Shown one piece after another: positions 42,948 to 51,360 of a DNA stretch of 64,000 nucleotides; position 1 is the stretch's first letter; every line of letters begins with the position of its first letter. The notes beneath the pieces are model-generated. The model did not search any database. It was given only the letters and a program-made list of their open reading frames with translations, and was not told where the DNA came from. The translations under genes and the position numbers were made by a program. The stretch is from Bacteroidales bacterium (GTDB lineage Bacteria > Bacteroidota > Bacteroidia > Bacteroidales > UBA10428), in the NCBI GenBank assembly GCA_016930375.1, contig JAFGGU010000032.1, positions 1-64,000 on the forward strand, written 5' to 3'.

Positions 42948-43904
42948 CTATAAGGGCAGCGGAGTTTTGGCCTGCCGCTCATGAAGGTAGATCATACCGA
43001 TTACTGCAGATGTTAAAAAGACGCTCAGGTAGAGCGCATAATGTCCGCCCTGCTCTGTGCCCAGTTTATCCATCATGGTGTCCCCCATGGGTTGGGAGGT
43101 AAAATGGTAATAAACAACAGCAATTCCGTTGTTGATCAAATGAGCCGCCACAGGCACCCAAATGGAAGAACTCCAGATCAGAAGATAACCAAAATACAGT
43201 CCCAGCAAAAACCGGGGAATGAACCCGTAAAACTGGAAATGAATAAAGCTGAAAATAAAAGCTGCCAGGATAATACCCGCATGATTGTTTTTTGTCCAGT
43301 CGATAAACAGTCTTTGCAGTACACCCCTAAAGAGAAACTCTTCACCAATTGCAGGTAAAATGGCTATCATCAAAAAATTTACGGCAAGATCCCCATAGGA
43401 ATTGCTTTCGAGGAAGAGGTCGGTGAGTTTACCCGCACTTTCCTCCAGGGTTTTCATTGCATTTTCAAGGCCACTCCATCCATCTGGCAGATCCAGCATG
43501 GCATTATAATAGGTCACGAAATTCATAAGCGGAACCGCAATGAATAAGGATACCAATACAAGCAGAAGGGTATAGGGAGAGGGCTTTCTGTCTGCCTTCA
43601 GGTATCTCGTTGTATTATCACTGAACAGCCAGGCTGCCAGCAGGGCCGGCAAAACAAACAGGAACACCGACTGCACGATCTGAAAGAATTTCACAATTGC
43701 AATATGATCCGTATCAGGATTTTCTATCAGTCCGTACAAGGTTCGCATGTCATGGCCAAACAAGGGTACTGCTAGCATAACAGCCGCTGCCGAACCCACG
43801 ATCAGAAAAAAAAGAACCATCATTAACAGCAACAGCAGTTTTGCCGGCACCGACATGTGCATGAAACTATGGCGGAGTGATAAAATGAATTCAGACATTT
43901 TCAT
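42948..43904 (-). CDS. CPBP family intramembrane metalloprotease
   Basis: 318 residues with about eight transmembrane helices. The CAAX/CPBP motif is complete: EEFLFRGVLQ (motif 1, the two glutamates and arginine), FIHFQFYG (motif 2 histidine) and HLINNGIA (motif 3 histidine and asparagine). Such proteases cleave within or next to membranes; substrates in Bacteroidota are unknown. An exact -7 box with a near-match -33 lies upstream and overlaps the divergent dusB promoter. Confidence 0.9.
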   Translation of the reverse strand: MKMSEFILSLRHSFMHMSVPAKLLLLLMMVLFFLIVGSAAAVMLAVPLFGHDMRTLYGLIENPDTDHIAIVKFFQIVQSVFLFVLPALLAAWLFSDNTTRYLKADRKPSPYTLLLVLVSLFIAVPLMNFVTYYNAMLDLPDGWSGLENAMKTLEESAGKLTDLFLESNSYGDLAVNFLMIAILPAIGEEFLFRGVLQRLFIDWTKNNHAGIILAAFIFSFIHFQFYGFIPRFLLGLYFGYLLIWSSSIWVPVAAHLINNGIAVVYYHFTSQPMGDTMMDKLGTEQGGHYALYLSVFLTSAVIGMIYLHERQAKTPLPL

Positions 43905-43920
43905 ACTTCAGCATATTGGG

Positions 43921-43951
43921 CAAAAGTAATAAATTTGCAGCCTGATTCTAA
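43921..43951 (-). promoter_or_regulatory. Candidate CPBP gene promoter
   Basis: Minus strand TTAG (43948-43951), 19-bp spacer, TACTTTTG (43921-43928), an exact -7 match, 16 bp before the CPBP ATG. It interleaves with the plus-strand dusB -7 box. Confidence 0.5.
43930..43937 (+). promoter_or_regulatory. Candidate -7 box for dusB
   Basis: TAAATTTG matches TAnnTTTG exactly and is one base away from the CPBP -7 box on the other strand. Because it covers the in-frame TTG at 43935, it argues for translation of dusB from the later TTG at 43956. The -33 region is weak. Confidence 0.4.
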
Positions 43952-43955
43952 GAAA

Positions 43956-44939
43956 TTGCTAACAATCGGCAACATACAGCTTCCCGACAAGTCCCTTTTC
44001 CTCGCGCCCATGGAGGATGTAACGGATCCTTCATTTCGCTTCATCTGCAAGCATTTTGGCGCCGATATGGTATATACCGAATTTATACCATCGGATGGCC
44101 TGATACGGGATGCCAAAAAAAGCCTGAAGAAACTTGAATTGTCAGATGATGAGCGACCTGTCGGTATTCAGTTATACGGCCACCTGATCAGCAGTATGGT
44201 TGAAGCAGCGCGGATGGCCGAGGAAGCAAAACCGGATCTCATTGACCTGAATTTTGGCTGTCCCGTCAGGAAGATTGCCAACCGTGGTGCCGGGGCCGGC
44301 ATGCTCTGCAACATACCCCTGATGGTGGAAATGACGCGCGCCATCGTGGATGCAGTCAGGCTGCCGGTAACAGTGAAAACAAGACTTGGCTGGGATGACA
44401 GCAGCAAAAATATAGTTGACATTGCTGAAAGGCTCCAGGATACAGGTATCAGCGCAATTACAATACATGGCCGTACCCGGGCGCAGCTTTACAAAGGAAA
44501 TGCCGACTGGACTCTTATCGGGCAGGTCAAAAACAATCCCAGAATGAGAATACCCGTTATCGGCAACGGGGATATTGTCACCCCCCAATCGGCCCTGGAA
44601 GCATTTGACCGCTATGGTGTGGATGGCATCATGATTGGCAGGGCTACTGTGGGTAAACCCTGGCTTTTTTCCGAAATCCGGCATTTTTTAAATACAGGGG
44701 AATTATTGCCTCCCATGACCCTGGCTGAAAAAGTAGGTCTCGCACGTTTACAATTCCGAAAATCACTGGAGGTTAAAGGAAACCCAAGAGGAATTTTCGA
44801 GATGCGCCGGCATTTTTCCAATTACTTTAAAGGTCTTCCCGATTTCCGGGAAATCAGAATGAAACTGGTGACTTCACTGGATATCGAAGAGATCGAAAAA
44901 CTGCTGGATCACATCCTGGTTACATATCAGCAGAGTTAG
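43956..44939 (+). CDS. dusB: tRNA dihydrouridine synthase B
   Basis: About 327 residues from TTG 43956 (alternative TTG 43935 adds seven). The later start is preferred because LLTIGNIQLPDKSLFLAPMEDVTD lines up with the usual DusB N-terminus and because a -7 box covers the earlier codon. The TIM-barrel FMN enzyme reduces uridines in the tRNA D loop using NADPH. The catalytic cysteine is in NFGCPVRKIANRGAGAGM and FMN contacts are in TVKTRLGW, TIHGRTR and GNGDI. The last 20 bp overlap the end of nadB on the opposite strand. Confidence 0.93.
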   Translation: MLTIGNIQLPDKSLFLAPMEDVTDPSFRFICKHFGADMVYTEFIPSDGLIRDAKKSLKKLELSDDERPVGIQLYGHLISSMVEAARMAEEAKPDLIDLNFGCPVRKIANRGAGAGMLCNIPLMVEMTRAIVDAVRLPVTVKTRLGWDDSSKNIVDIAERLQDTGISAITIHGRTRAQLYKGNADWTLIGQVKNNPRMRIPVIGNGDIVTPQSALEAFDRYGVDGIMIGRATVGKPWLFSEIRHFLNTGELLPPMTLAEKVGLARLQFRKSLEVKGNPRGIFEMRRHFSNYFKGLPDFREIRMKLVTSLDIEEIEKLLDHILVTYQQS

Positions 44940-46506
44940 CCGGATTTTTCGCCGGGTAATCGAGGGTATAGTGTAATCCCCGGCTTTCTTTCCTTTGCTG
45001 GGCAGCCTTAATGACCAGATATCCCGCATTGATCATATTCCGGAGCTCGCAAAGTTTCTGTGAAAGCTTTGACCTTACAAACAATTCCTCGGTTTCATTA
45101 AAAATAATCCACAGCCTCTCCATGGCTCTTTTTAACCTGATGTTTGATCTTACAATTCCGACATAATAGCTGAATATCTGCTGGACCTCCTTGTAATTCT
45201 GGGTGATCAGCACCATTTCCTCAGGATGTGTTGTGCCTTCATCGTTCCAAACAGGTATATTCTCCTGGATGGAATACTGCCTGAAGTTGTCCAGCGAATG
45301 TTTTGCAGCCCTGTCGGCATACACCATGGCCTCGAGAAGTGAGTTGCTGGCCAGCCGGTTTGCCCCATGAAGACCGGTGCTTGCGCATTCCCCCGCTGCA
45401 TACAGCCTCTGGATTGAACTGCATCCGTTCATGTCAACCCTTATCCCGCCGCACAGAAAATGAGCCGCCGGCACAACCGGGATCATATCTTTGGTAAAAT
45501 CAATACCCAGTGACTTGCATTTCTCATAGATATTGGGAAAACTTTGCCGGAGATCCTTTCCTTCCAGTTGTGTGGCGTCGAGAAAGACAAATTCATCCCC
45601 GCTGGTTTTCATTTCATTGTCAATAGCCCTTGCCACAATATCGCGTGGCGCCAATGAACCCCTCTGGTCATAGCGCATCATGAAATCCTCCCCCTTATGA
45701 TTCCGGAGAATGGCACCATGGCCCCGCATGGCCTCAGTGATCAGGAAAGAGGGCCTCTCTCCGGGATTGTACAGGGAGGTGGGATGGAACTGAACGAATT
45801 CCATGTTGTCGATGATCCCTTTGGCCCGGTATACCATGGCAATGCCATCGCCGGTGGCAATGAGCGGATTGGTGGTGGTATGGTAAAGATTACCGATACC
45901 GCCTGTGGCAAAGAGGGTAACCCGCGACAGAAACTTATGCATGGTCCCGGTCTTCAGATCCAGTGCATAAGCTCCGTAACACTGAATGTCCGGCGAATAT
46001 CTCTTTATAAGTTTCCCCAAATGATGCTGGGTGATGATTTCAATGGCGAAGTAATTTTCAAAAATCTCGATATTGGGGTGATTTTTAACAGCCGCGCTTA
46101 ACACCCTTTGGATCTCAAATCCCGTATTGTCTTTGTGATGATAGATCCTGTATTCTGAATGTCCCCCTTCACGTGCAAGATTGAATTCACCTGATTTTTC
46201 ACGGTCAAAATCTGCTCCCCATTTCAGCAGCTGCTGAATTTGCGCCGGACCCTCCCTGACAACCATTTCAACCACTTTCCTGTTGCAAAGCCCATCCCCT
46301 GCAACCAGGGTATCGTTGATGTGTTTTCCGAAATTGTCAACTTCACTCGACACCGCCGCTATCCCGCCCTGGGCATAACTTGTATTGGTGTCACTCAACG
46401 AGGCTTTGGTGATTACTGCCACTTTTCCGTGTTCAGCTACCTTGAGCGAATATGTCATCCCGGCAAGCCCCGATCCGATTACTAGAAAATCATAATGGTG
46501 GTCCAT
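44920..46506 (-). CDS. nadB: L-aspartate oxidase
   Basis: 528 residues from the ATG at 46506, which places FLVIGSGLAGMTYSL right after a short N-terminus; a longer frame to 46566 would cover the likely promoter. NadB is a flavoprotein related to SdhA that oxidises aspartate to iminoaspartate, the first step of NAD synthesis. Motifs seen are the FAD loop, TNTSYAQGGIAAV, FHPTSLYNPGE, APRDIVARAID and ECASTGLHGANRLASNSL. Partners nadA and nadC are not in the window. The 3' end overlaps dusB by 20 bp. Confidence 0.95.
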   Translation of the reverse strand: MDHHYDFLVIGSGLAGMTYSLKVAEHGKVAVITKASLSDTNTSYAQGGIAAVSSEVDNFGKHINDTLVAGDGLCNRKVVEMVVREGPAQIQQLLKWGADFDREKSGEFNLAREGGHSEYRIYHHKDNTGFEIQRVLSAAVKNHPNIEIFENYFAIEIITQHHLGKLIKRYSPDIQCYGAYALDLKTGTMHKFLSRVTLFATGGIGNLYHTTTNPLIATGDGIAMVYRAKGIIDNMEFVQFHPTSLYNPGERPSFLITEAMRGHGAILRNHKGEDFMMRYDQRGSLAPRDIVARAIDNEMKTSGDEFVFLDATQLEGKDLRQSFPNIYEKCKSLGIDFTKDMIPVVPAAHFLCGGIRVDMNGCSSIQRLYAAGECASTGLHGANRLASNSLLEAMVYADRAAKHSLDNFRQYSIQENIPVWNDEGTTHPEEMVLITQNYKEVQQIFSYYVGIVRSNIRLKRAMERLWIIFNETEELFVRSKLSQKLCELRNMINAGYLVIKAAQQRKESRGLHYTLDYPAKNPANSADM

Positions 46507-46529
46507 TTCGCAGCTTTTTTCACAACGAC

Positions 46530-46537
46530 CAAAATTA
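46530..46537 (-). promoter_or_regulatory. Candidate -7 box for nadB
   Basis: Minus strand TAATTTTG, exact match, 23 bp before the nadB ATG; -33 is weak. Confidence 0.4.
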
Positions 46538-46567
46538 ACAGAATTATCGGAATAAAGAATTTTCAAT

Positions 46568-46575
46568 TACATTTG
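46568..46575 (+). promoter_or_regulatory. Candidate -7 box for glyQS
   Basis: TACATTTG, exact match, 26 bp before the glyQS ATG. Its -33 region falls between the two divergent -7 boxes and is weak. No T-box leader fits in this gap. Confidence 0.4.
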
Positions 46576-46601
46576 TGCCCGTTATAGCAAACTGATACAC
46601 T

Positions 46602-48152
46602 ATGGTCCAGGAAGATCTCTTTAAAAAAATCATTGCCCACAGCAAGGAATACGGTTTCATTTTCCCGTCGAGTGAAATTTATGACGGCCTCAGCGCCGTT
46701 TATGATTATGGTCAGAACGGCGTGGAACTCAAGAACAACATCCGGAGATACTGGTGGGAAGCCATGGTAAAACTGAATGAAAACATCGTGGGCATTGATG
46801 CGGCAATCTTTATGCATCCGCGTACCTGGGAGGCTTCGGGACATGTTGCAGCTTTCAGTGATCCCCTGATCGACAACAAAGATTCGAAAAAGAGATACCG
46901 GGCTGATCAGCTTATTGAAGAACATCTCCAGAAGATTGAAGATAAAATCCAGAAAGAAGTTGACAAGGCCGCCCAGAAATTCGGAGCTTCCTTTGATGAA
47001 GGCAAATTTAAAAGCACCAGTCCGCGTGTCATTGAGAACCAGCAAAAGTACGATGCCGTTCATGCCCGATATATCAGGGCGCTTGAGAATGATGACCTGA
47101 AGGAATTGTACCAGATCATTATCGATTCGGAAATCGTATGTCCGGTATCCGGCACGAGAAACTGGACCGACGTGCGGAAGTTCAACCTCATGTTCAGCAC
47201 ACAACTGGGGTCGGTAAGTGAAGAGGCCAACACCATTTACCTCAGACCGGAAACCGCCCAGGGTATTTTCGTGAACTTCCTGAATGTACAGAAGACCGGC
47301 CGTATGAAGATCCCCTTTGGCATTGCTCAAACCGGAAAGGCCTTCCGCAACGAAATCGTGGCACGGCAGTTTATCCTGCGCATGCGTGAGTTTGAGCAAA
47401 TGGAAATGCAGTTCTTCATCAAGCCCGGTACCGAAATGGAATGGTATGCTTACTGGAAGGAAAAACGCATGAAATGGCATAAATCCATTGGCATGGGTGA
47501 TCACAAATACCGCTTCCATGATCATGATAAACTGGCGCATTATGCCAATGCCGCCTGTGATATTGAATTTGAGTTTCCGATCGGGTTCAAGGAAGTGGAA
47601 GGCATTCATTCACGCACCAATTTCGACCTTGGCAACCATGAAAAATACTCGGGTAAAAAAATCCAGTATTTCGACACGGAAGCCAATGAAGGATTTACAC
47701 CTTATGTAATTGAGACTTCCATTGGTCTGGATCGTATGTTTTTTACCGTTCTTTCCAACGCTTATGTTGAGGAAAAGGTTGAATGGGAAGGCAGCGCAAA
47801 AGAAGAACGCGTGGTATTGAAAATCCCCCCTGCCCTGGCACCTGTGCAACTGGCCATATTGCCCCTGACCAAAAAAGACAGCCTGCCGGAAAAAGCCCGG
47901 GAAATCATGGACAGGATGAAATACGATTTCAACTGTCAGTATGAAGAAAAAGACTCCATTGGCAAGCGTTACCGGCGCCAGGATGCCATTGGCACTCCTT
48001 TCTGCATAACCGTTGACCACGATACCCTGCAGGATAATACAGTAACCATCCGCTACCGGGATACCCTGCAGCAGGAAAGGGTGGTGATTGACCGCCTGCC
48101 GGAGATCATGGGAGATAAGGTGAGCCTGAAGGGACTGTTGAAGAGGTTATGA
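46602..48152 (+). CDS. glyQS: Glycine--tRNA ligase, single-chain dimeric type
   Basis: 516 residues of the class II, alpha-2 type. Motif 1 region includes SEIYDGLSAVYDYG, motif 2 is the GKAFRNEIVARQFILRMREFEQ segment, and motif 3 is ETSIGLDRMFF. The anticodon-binding domain spans about 400-516 (LAPVQLAILPL). It charges tRNA-Gly in the cytoplasm. It is divergent from nadB with a 95-bp gap and convergent with the aldo/keto reductase. Confidence 0.97.
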   Translation: MVQEDLFKKIIAHSKEYGFIFPSSEIYDGLSAVYDYGQNGVELKNNIRRYWWEAMVKLNENIVGIDAAIFMHPRTWEASGHVAAFSDPLIDNKDSKKRYRADQLIEEHLQKIEDKIQKEVDKAAQKFGASFDEGKFKSTSPRVIENQQKYDAVHARYIRALENDDLKELYQIIIDSEIVCPVSGTRNWTDVRKFNLMFSTQLGSVSEEANTIYLRPETAQGIFVNFLNVQKTGRMKIPFGIAQTGKAFRNEIVARQFILRMREFEQMEMQFFIKPGTEMEWYAYWKEKRMKWHKSIGMGDHKYRFHDHDKLAHYANAACDIEFEFPIGFKEVEGIHSRTNFDLGNHEKYSGKKIQYFDTEANEGFTPYVIETSIGLDRMFFTVLSNAYVEEKVEWEGSAKEERVVLKIPPALAPVQLAILPLTKKDSLPEKAREIMDRMKYDFNCQYEEKDSIGKRYRRQDAIGTPFCITVDHDTLQDNTVTIRYRDTLQQERVVIDRLPEIMGDKVSLKGLLKRL

Positions 48153-48161
48153 GGTAATGAA

Positions 48162-48177
48162 GTGATTAAGTAATCAC
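48162..48177. terminator. Hairpin between convergent genes
   Basis: GTGATTA-AG-TAATCAC is a perfect 7-bp inverted repeat; allowing two unpaired sites it extends outward through AGGTAAT (48152-48158) and ATCACCT (48181-48187 region). It lies midway between the glyQS and aldo/keto reductase stops and could serve both as a terminator hairpin, though there is no strong T-run. Confidence 0.4.
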
Positions 48178-48195
48178 CTAATCACCTTCTTCATC

Positions 48196-49695
48196 CTATT
48201 CCAGCCTAATCACTTCGCTCTCCGCTCTTCTTCCTGCAAAATCAATGGCTGCCACTGCATACTCATGTGTATCCCCGTCGGAAAGCTTGTCGATGAAGGT
48301 AAACGGAGTTTTACCGGTTTGCGGCCTGTGGGTCACTGAACTGATCTGATTCCCGTCTCTCCAGATTTCATAGGATTTAACAGGTGAATTGCCGGCAAAG
48401 GAGGTATCCCAGGATATATCCGCAAAGCGGTCATTTCCGGAAGTGCGCTGCCTGACAACCACATGAACGGGAGCCGTAAGACCCTTATCCGGCATCTGGA
48501 AATAATTGGTTTTCCCTTCTTTCACAGTTTGCGTCATTTTTTCAATGGCCTGGCGATCTGTTGAATTCATGCCGGTTGGCTCAACCTGCGCAGCGCTGAG
48601 ATTTTGTTCCAGCTGGCAAACGACAGGGTTGTCGCTGATCTGTCCAATTCCAATGATAGCCGTGTGCACGCCCGGCGTGGTAAGGGAATATTCCACCAGG
48701 GGCCGGCTGGGCAGGGCGGTACTACCAACAGTACGCACAACTTCCATGGGTCCGCGTGTCCAATGGGGTTCCTTGGAGTACATAGCCCCGTCCGCGAAAA
48801 CCTTCATGGCGATCACACCCATGTTTTTGGCTGCTGCCACCGGTATGACATTGTATTGCATATTGAAATTGAGCCTGTCATTTGTATTGATGGCAATCAG
48901 CATAGCATCCAGAAGATTGGTCTTATCGCGCTGGATCATCTCCACCATCACCGGGGGTGAATAATGTCCCGAGAAACCGATATGTCTGATCAGCTTTTCC
49001 TCTTTGGGATTGAGACCCGTAAGGTTGGTGCCATCCCTGTAATCGCGCAAAGCAGCCAGCGCCCCGATACTTTCGGCTTTTGGATCGGTGTCATATAATC
49101 CCTCATACAGGGCGTCCACTTCTTCCATGGTGTTGAGGTTATGGATCAACACCATATCGAGGTATGCCCCGGCAGGATAATTGCCCTGGTTGTCTCCGAA
49201 CATTTGAGACAGGCTTCTTTTCACGTCATCCACGGTAAATGAACCTTCCGCTCCGTTCGTGCGGCTGGATACACCCGGCGTGTTAACGCCGCCTTTGGCA
49301 TGGCGAAGATGCGTTTTGGTGGTCAGAAAAACAGACCGCCTTAGTTTTTCATTGTATCCCGCCCGGGAGGGACTGAGGCTGAGCTCCTGAAAGGCTTTGC
49401 CATAGTTAACCTGACTGGGACCGTATACGTTTGAGGTATCAAAGTAATTCACTCCTTTGCTGAAGGCTTTCAGAATGATTTTTACCGGGTCGATATCCTC
49501 GGGTGTCCATTGTATAGAAGCCTGACCACCTAATCCCAGTGTAGTGACTTCAAAACCAAGCTTTCCGAAAGTTCTTTTCATGGGTTTTACAACCCTGTTG
49601 GTCACAAAACCAAATCCGGGCATCAGGGCAATCCCGGCAGCAGCGGCTGCTGTGGTCTTAATGAAAACACGACGGCTTTTGTTTTGGTTATTCAT
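48196..49695 (-). CDS. Exported aldo/keto reductase with Tat signal and FN3-like tail
   Basis: 499 residues. The N-terminus KSRRVFIKTTAAAAAG followed by a hydrophobic stretch is a twin-arginine-like signal, suggesting export in folded form. The AKR barrel (about 38-385) keeps the catalytic tetrad: Asp and Tyr in YFDTSNVYG, Lys in LTTKTHLRH, His in MVLIHNLN. The C-terminal 90 residues (about 405-499) have the rhythm of a fibronectin type III domain (SWDTSFAGNSPVKSYEIW, HEYAVAAIDFAGRRAES). An exported AKR with an FN3-like tail is unusual. Substrate unknown. A promoter with an operator-like repeat lies upstream. Confidence 0.85.
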   Translation of the reverse strand: MNNQNKSRRVFIKTTAAAAAGIALMPGFGFVTNRVVKPMKRTFGKLGFEVTTLGLGGQASIQWTPEDIDPVKIILKAFSKGVNYFDTSNVYGPSQVNYGKAFQELSLSPSRAGYNEKLRRSVFLTTKTHLRHAKGGVNTPGVSSRTNGAEGSFTVDDVKRSLSQMFGDNQGNYPAGAYLDMVLIHNLNTMEEVDALYEGLYDTDPKAESIGALAALRDYRDGTNLTGLNPKEEKLIRHIGFSGHYSPPVMVEMIQRDKTNLLDAMLIAINTNDRLNFNMQYNVIPVAAAKNMGVIAMKVFADGAMYSKEPHWTRGPMEVVRTVGSTALPSRPLVEYSLTTPGVHTAIIGIGQISDNPVVCQLEQNLSAAQVEPTGMNSTDRQAIEKMTQTVKEGKTNYFQMPDKGLTAPVHVVVRQRTSGNDRFADISWDTSFAGNSPVKSYEIWRDGNQISSVTHRPQTGKTPFTFIDKLSDGDTHEYAVAAIDFAGRRAESEVIRLE

Positions 49696-49728
49696 GGCGC
49701 ATGTTGGTTTGATTTATTGTCATTAAAA

Positions 49729-49756
49729 CAAATGTAATTGCAAAATGGTTTGCAAT
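49729..49756 (-). promoter_or_regulatory. -7 box with adjoining 8-bp inverted repeat
   Basis: Minus strand TACATTTG (49729-49736) matches the -7 consensus, 33 bp before the reductase ATG. Directly next to it is the perfect inverted repeat ATTGCAAA-ATGG-TTTGCAAT (49737-49756), which fills the spacer where RNA polymerase would sit. This is a good place for a repressor site. Confidence 0.45.
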
Positions 49757-49784
49757 ATGGACCTGTTTTAAAAGTTCGGATTAA

Positions 49785-49800
49785 TTGTTGAATTCAACAA
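49785..49800. promoter_or_regulatory. 16-bp perfect palindrome
   Basis: TTGTTGAATTCAACAA reads the same on both strands. It lies in the 224-bp divergent gap between the exported reductase and the T9SS protein, 29 bp beyond the other inverted repeat. It may be a second regulator site. Confidence 0.4.
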
Positions 49801-49919
49801 CAGAATTTCCGGTTTTTTAGTTCAAACAAATGAAATATTATTTTCGTATACTCAGGAGATGCTTTTATCAATAATGTCTTTCGGAATTATCGAATAATTG
49901 ATAGATTGCAAAAAAAATC

Positions 49920-50399
49920 ATGCGTCTTAACCTCGTTACCGGCTATTTCGTTATTTTCACACTACTTTTTGAACTGCAATGCAGATCTCAGGAAGTGATC
50001 TGTTCTGCCGGGGATGTTTTTTCAAATTCCTCGGTACAGACGGAATGGTCGTTGGGTGAAGTTGCCATTGATACTTATTATGATGATGAGATCGTTCTTT
50101 CCCAGGGATTTCATCAACCTGTTATCTTGAAACAAACTGAAACAGATTTCGAAATTAAGGTCTATCCGAATCCTTATGATTTGAATCTATTTATTGAGAT
50201 TTCCCAACTTGAAAGTGAGCATATGTACGCGCGGATCTTTGATATCAGTGGAAAACTGATCTTCAATAAACCTGATTTATTGAATTTTAATAAAATAATA
50301 ACATCGGAAATGTCGGATGGCATTTACCTGTTACGCATATATGATTCTCAGTCCCACGTTCTTAAAACTGTTAAAATCGTAAAATTATTTCAGCCATGA
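49920..50399 (+). CDS. Small T9SS C-terminal domain protein
   Basis: 159 residues with a signal peptide (MRLNLVTGYFVIFTLLF). The short mature part contains VQTEWSLGEVAIDTYYDDEIVLSQGFHQP, a conserved stretch seen in front of T9SS domains, followed by the type A sorting domain (about 78-159; YPNPYDLNLFIEI, ARIFDISGKLIF, DGIYLLRI). Almost nothing remains as cargo between signal peptide and sorting domain, so it may be a minimal surface protein. It overlaps the next gene by 4 bp (ATGA). It appears more AT-rich than most neighbours. Confidence 0.82.
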   Translation: MRLNLVTGYFVIFTLLFELQCRSQEVICSAGDVFSNSSVQTEWSLGEVAIDTYYDDEIVLSQGFHQPVILKQTETDFEIKVYPNPYDLNLFIEISQLESEHMYARIFDISGKLIFNKPDLLNFNKIITSEMSDGIYLLRIYDSQSHVLKTVKIVKLFQP

Positions 50400-51337
50400 A
50401 AAGGTTCGCATTGTCGCTAATTTCTTTGCTATACTTTATATCCCTGTTTTCACAGGCGCCTCAAAGCTTCCGTTATCAGACGGCTGTGAGGAACAATTTA
50501 GGAGAACTGCTCGCTGATAAACCTGTGGGCCTGAAAATAAGCATACTAAAAAACAGCCCCACAGGTACTCTTGTCTTTTCCGAAACATTTAATTTGATAA
50601 CAAATTCCCTGGGGTTAATCAATCTGTCAGTGGGTACGGGTTCTCCGATATACGGATCCATTGTTGACATTGATTGGGGTGCAGGAGAGTACTATTTACG
50701 CATTGATGTTGACCGGAATGGAGGTTCCAACTATGAATTCCTCGGAACTTCACAGCTGCAGAGCGTTCCATATGCACTATATGCCGAAAAAGCAGGGAGC
50801 GGGGAAGTTCAGTCAGAATTATACTGGAAAAGAAACGGGGATAACCTTTACTATAATGATGGATACATTGGCATCGGAACTGAATTTCCAGATTTTAAAT
50901 TACATATTGCTGAAAATAATAACAAAGTCGTCATTGGATATCAGCCAGCCTATGATGGCCCTTTCATAAATTTATACAGCTCAACAACAGACCTGGCTGC
51001 TATGTTAGCTTTTGGTGTAGCCAAAATTGATTATGAGAAAAATGGAAATACGTTGGCATTGCAAGATTGGGCATATCTCTACGGGAATAATTTGAATGCA
51101 GGAATTTCAATTTTGCCCGATATGCAGTATGCCCCGCAAGGATTGTACATCAAAAGAGGAGGATTGATTGGAATTGGTACCTCATCCCCCACAGCAAAGT
51201 TAGAGATTGCCGACGGGGATATCTATATCAAAGATGTCGACAAGGGTATCATTATGACTTCCCCAAATGGTCAATGTTGGCGTGGAACCATCAATAACTC
51301 TGGAGTGCTTCAGTTTGCTGCCATACCCTGTCCGTAA
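50396..51337 (+). CDS. Secreted surface protein with tail-fibre-like repeats
   Basis: 313 residues with a signal peptide ending FSQAPQ. The N-terminal domain (about 22-135) starts FRYQTAVRNNLGELLADKPVGLKISIL, a segment common to Bacteroidota surface proteins, and ends SVPYALYAEKAG. Two motifs of the form GYIGIGTEFPDFKLHI and GLIGIGTSSPTAKLEI follow, the kind found in fibre proteins near peptidase-S74 chaperone domains, but no chaperone is present. It overlaps the T9SS protein gene by 4 bp, so the pair is probably co-translated and may form one surface structure. A terminator follows. Confidence 0.78.
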   Translation: MKRFALSLISLLYFISLFSQAPQSFRYQTAVRNNLGELLADKPVGLKISILKNSPTGTLVFSETFNLITNSLGLINLSVGTGSPIYGSIVDIDWGAGEYYLRIDVDRNGGSNYEFLGTSQLQSVPYALYAEKAGSGEVQSELYWKRNGDNLYYNDGYIGIGTEFPDFKLHIAENNNKVVIGYQPAYDGPFINLYSSTTDLAAMLAFGVAKIDYEKNGNTLALQDWAYLYGNNLNAGISILPDMQYAPQGLYIKRGGLIGIGTSSPTAKLEIADGDIYIKDVDKGIIMTSPNGQCWRGTINNSGVLQFAAIPCP

Positions 51338-51360
51338 AGTTTAGATAAAAAGCATTTCTT

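Noticed and set aside
43935-43955. TTG at 43935 as dusB start
   Set aside because: It is possible, but it lies within an exact -7 promoter box and makes the N-terminus longer than family members; kept only as an alternative.
46507-46601. T-box or glycine riboswitch before glyQS
   Set aside because: The 95-bp gap is too short and holds a -7 box 26 bp before the ATG; no structured leader is seen.
46563-47609. Long minus-strand open frame opposite glyQS
   Set aside because: glyQS is unmistakable on the plus strand; the antisense translation is rich in Phe/His without any motif.
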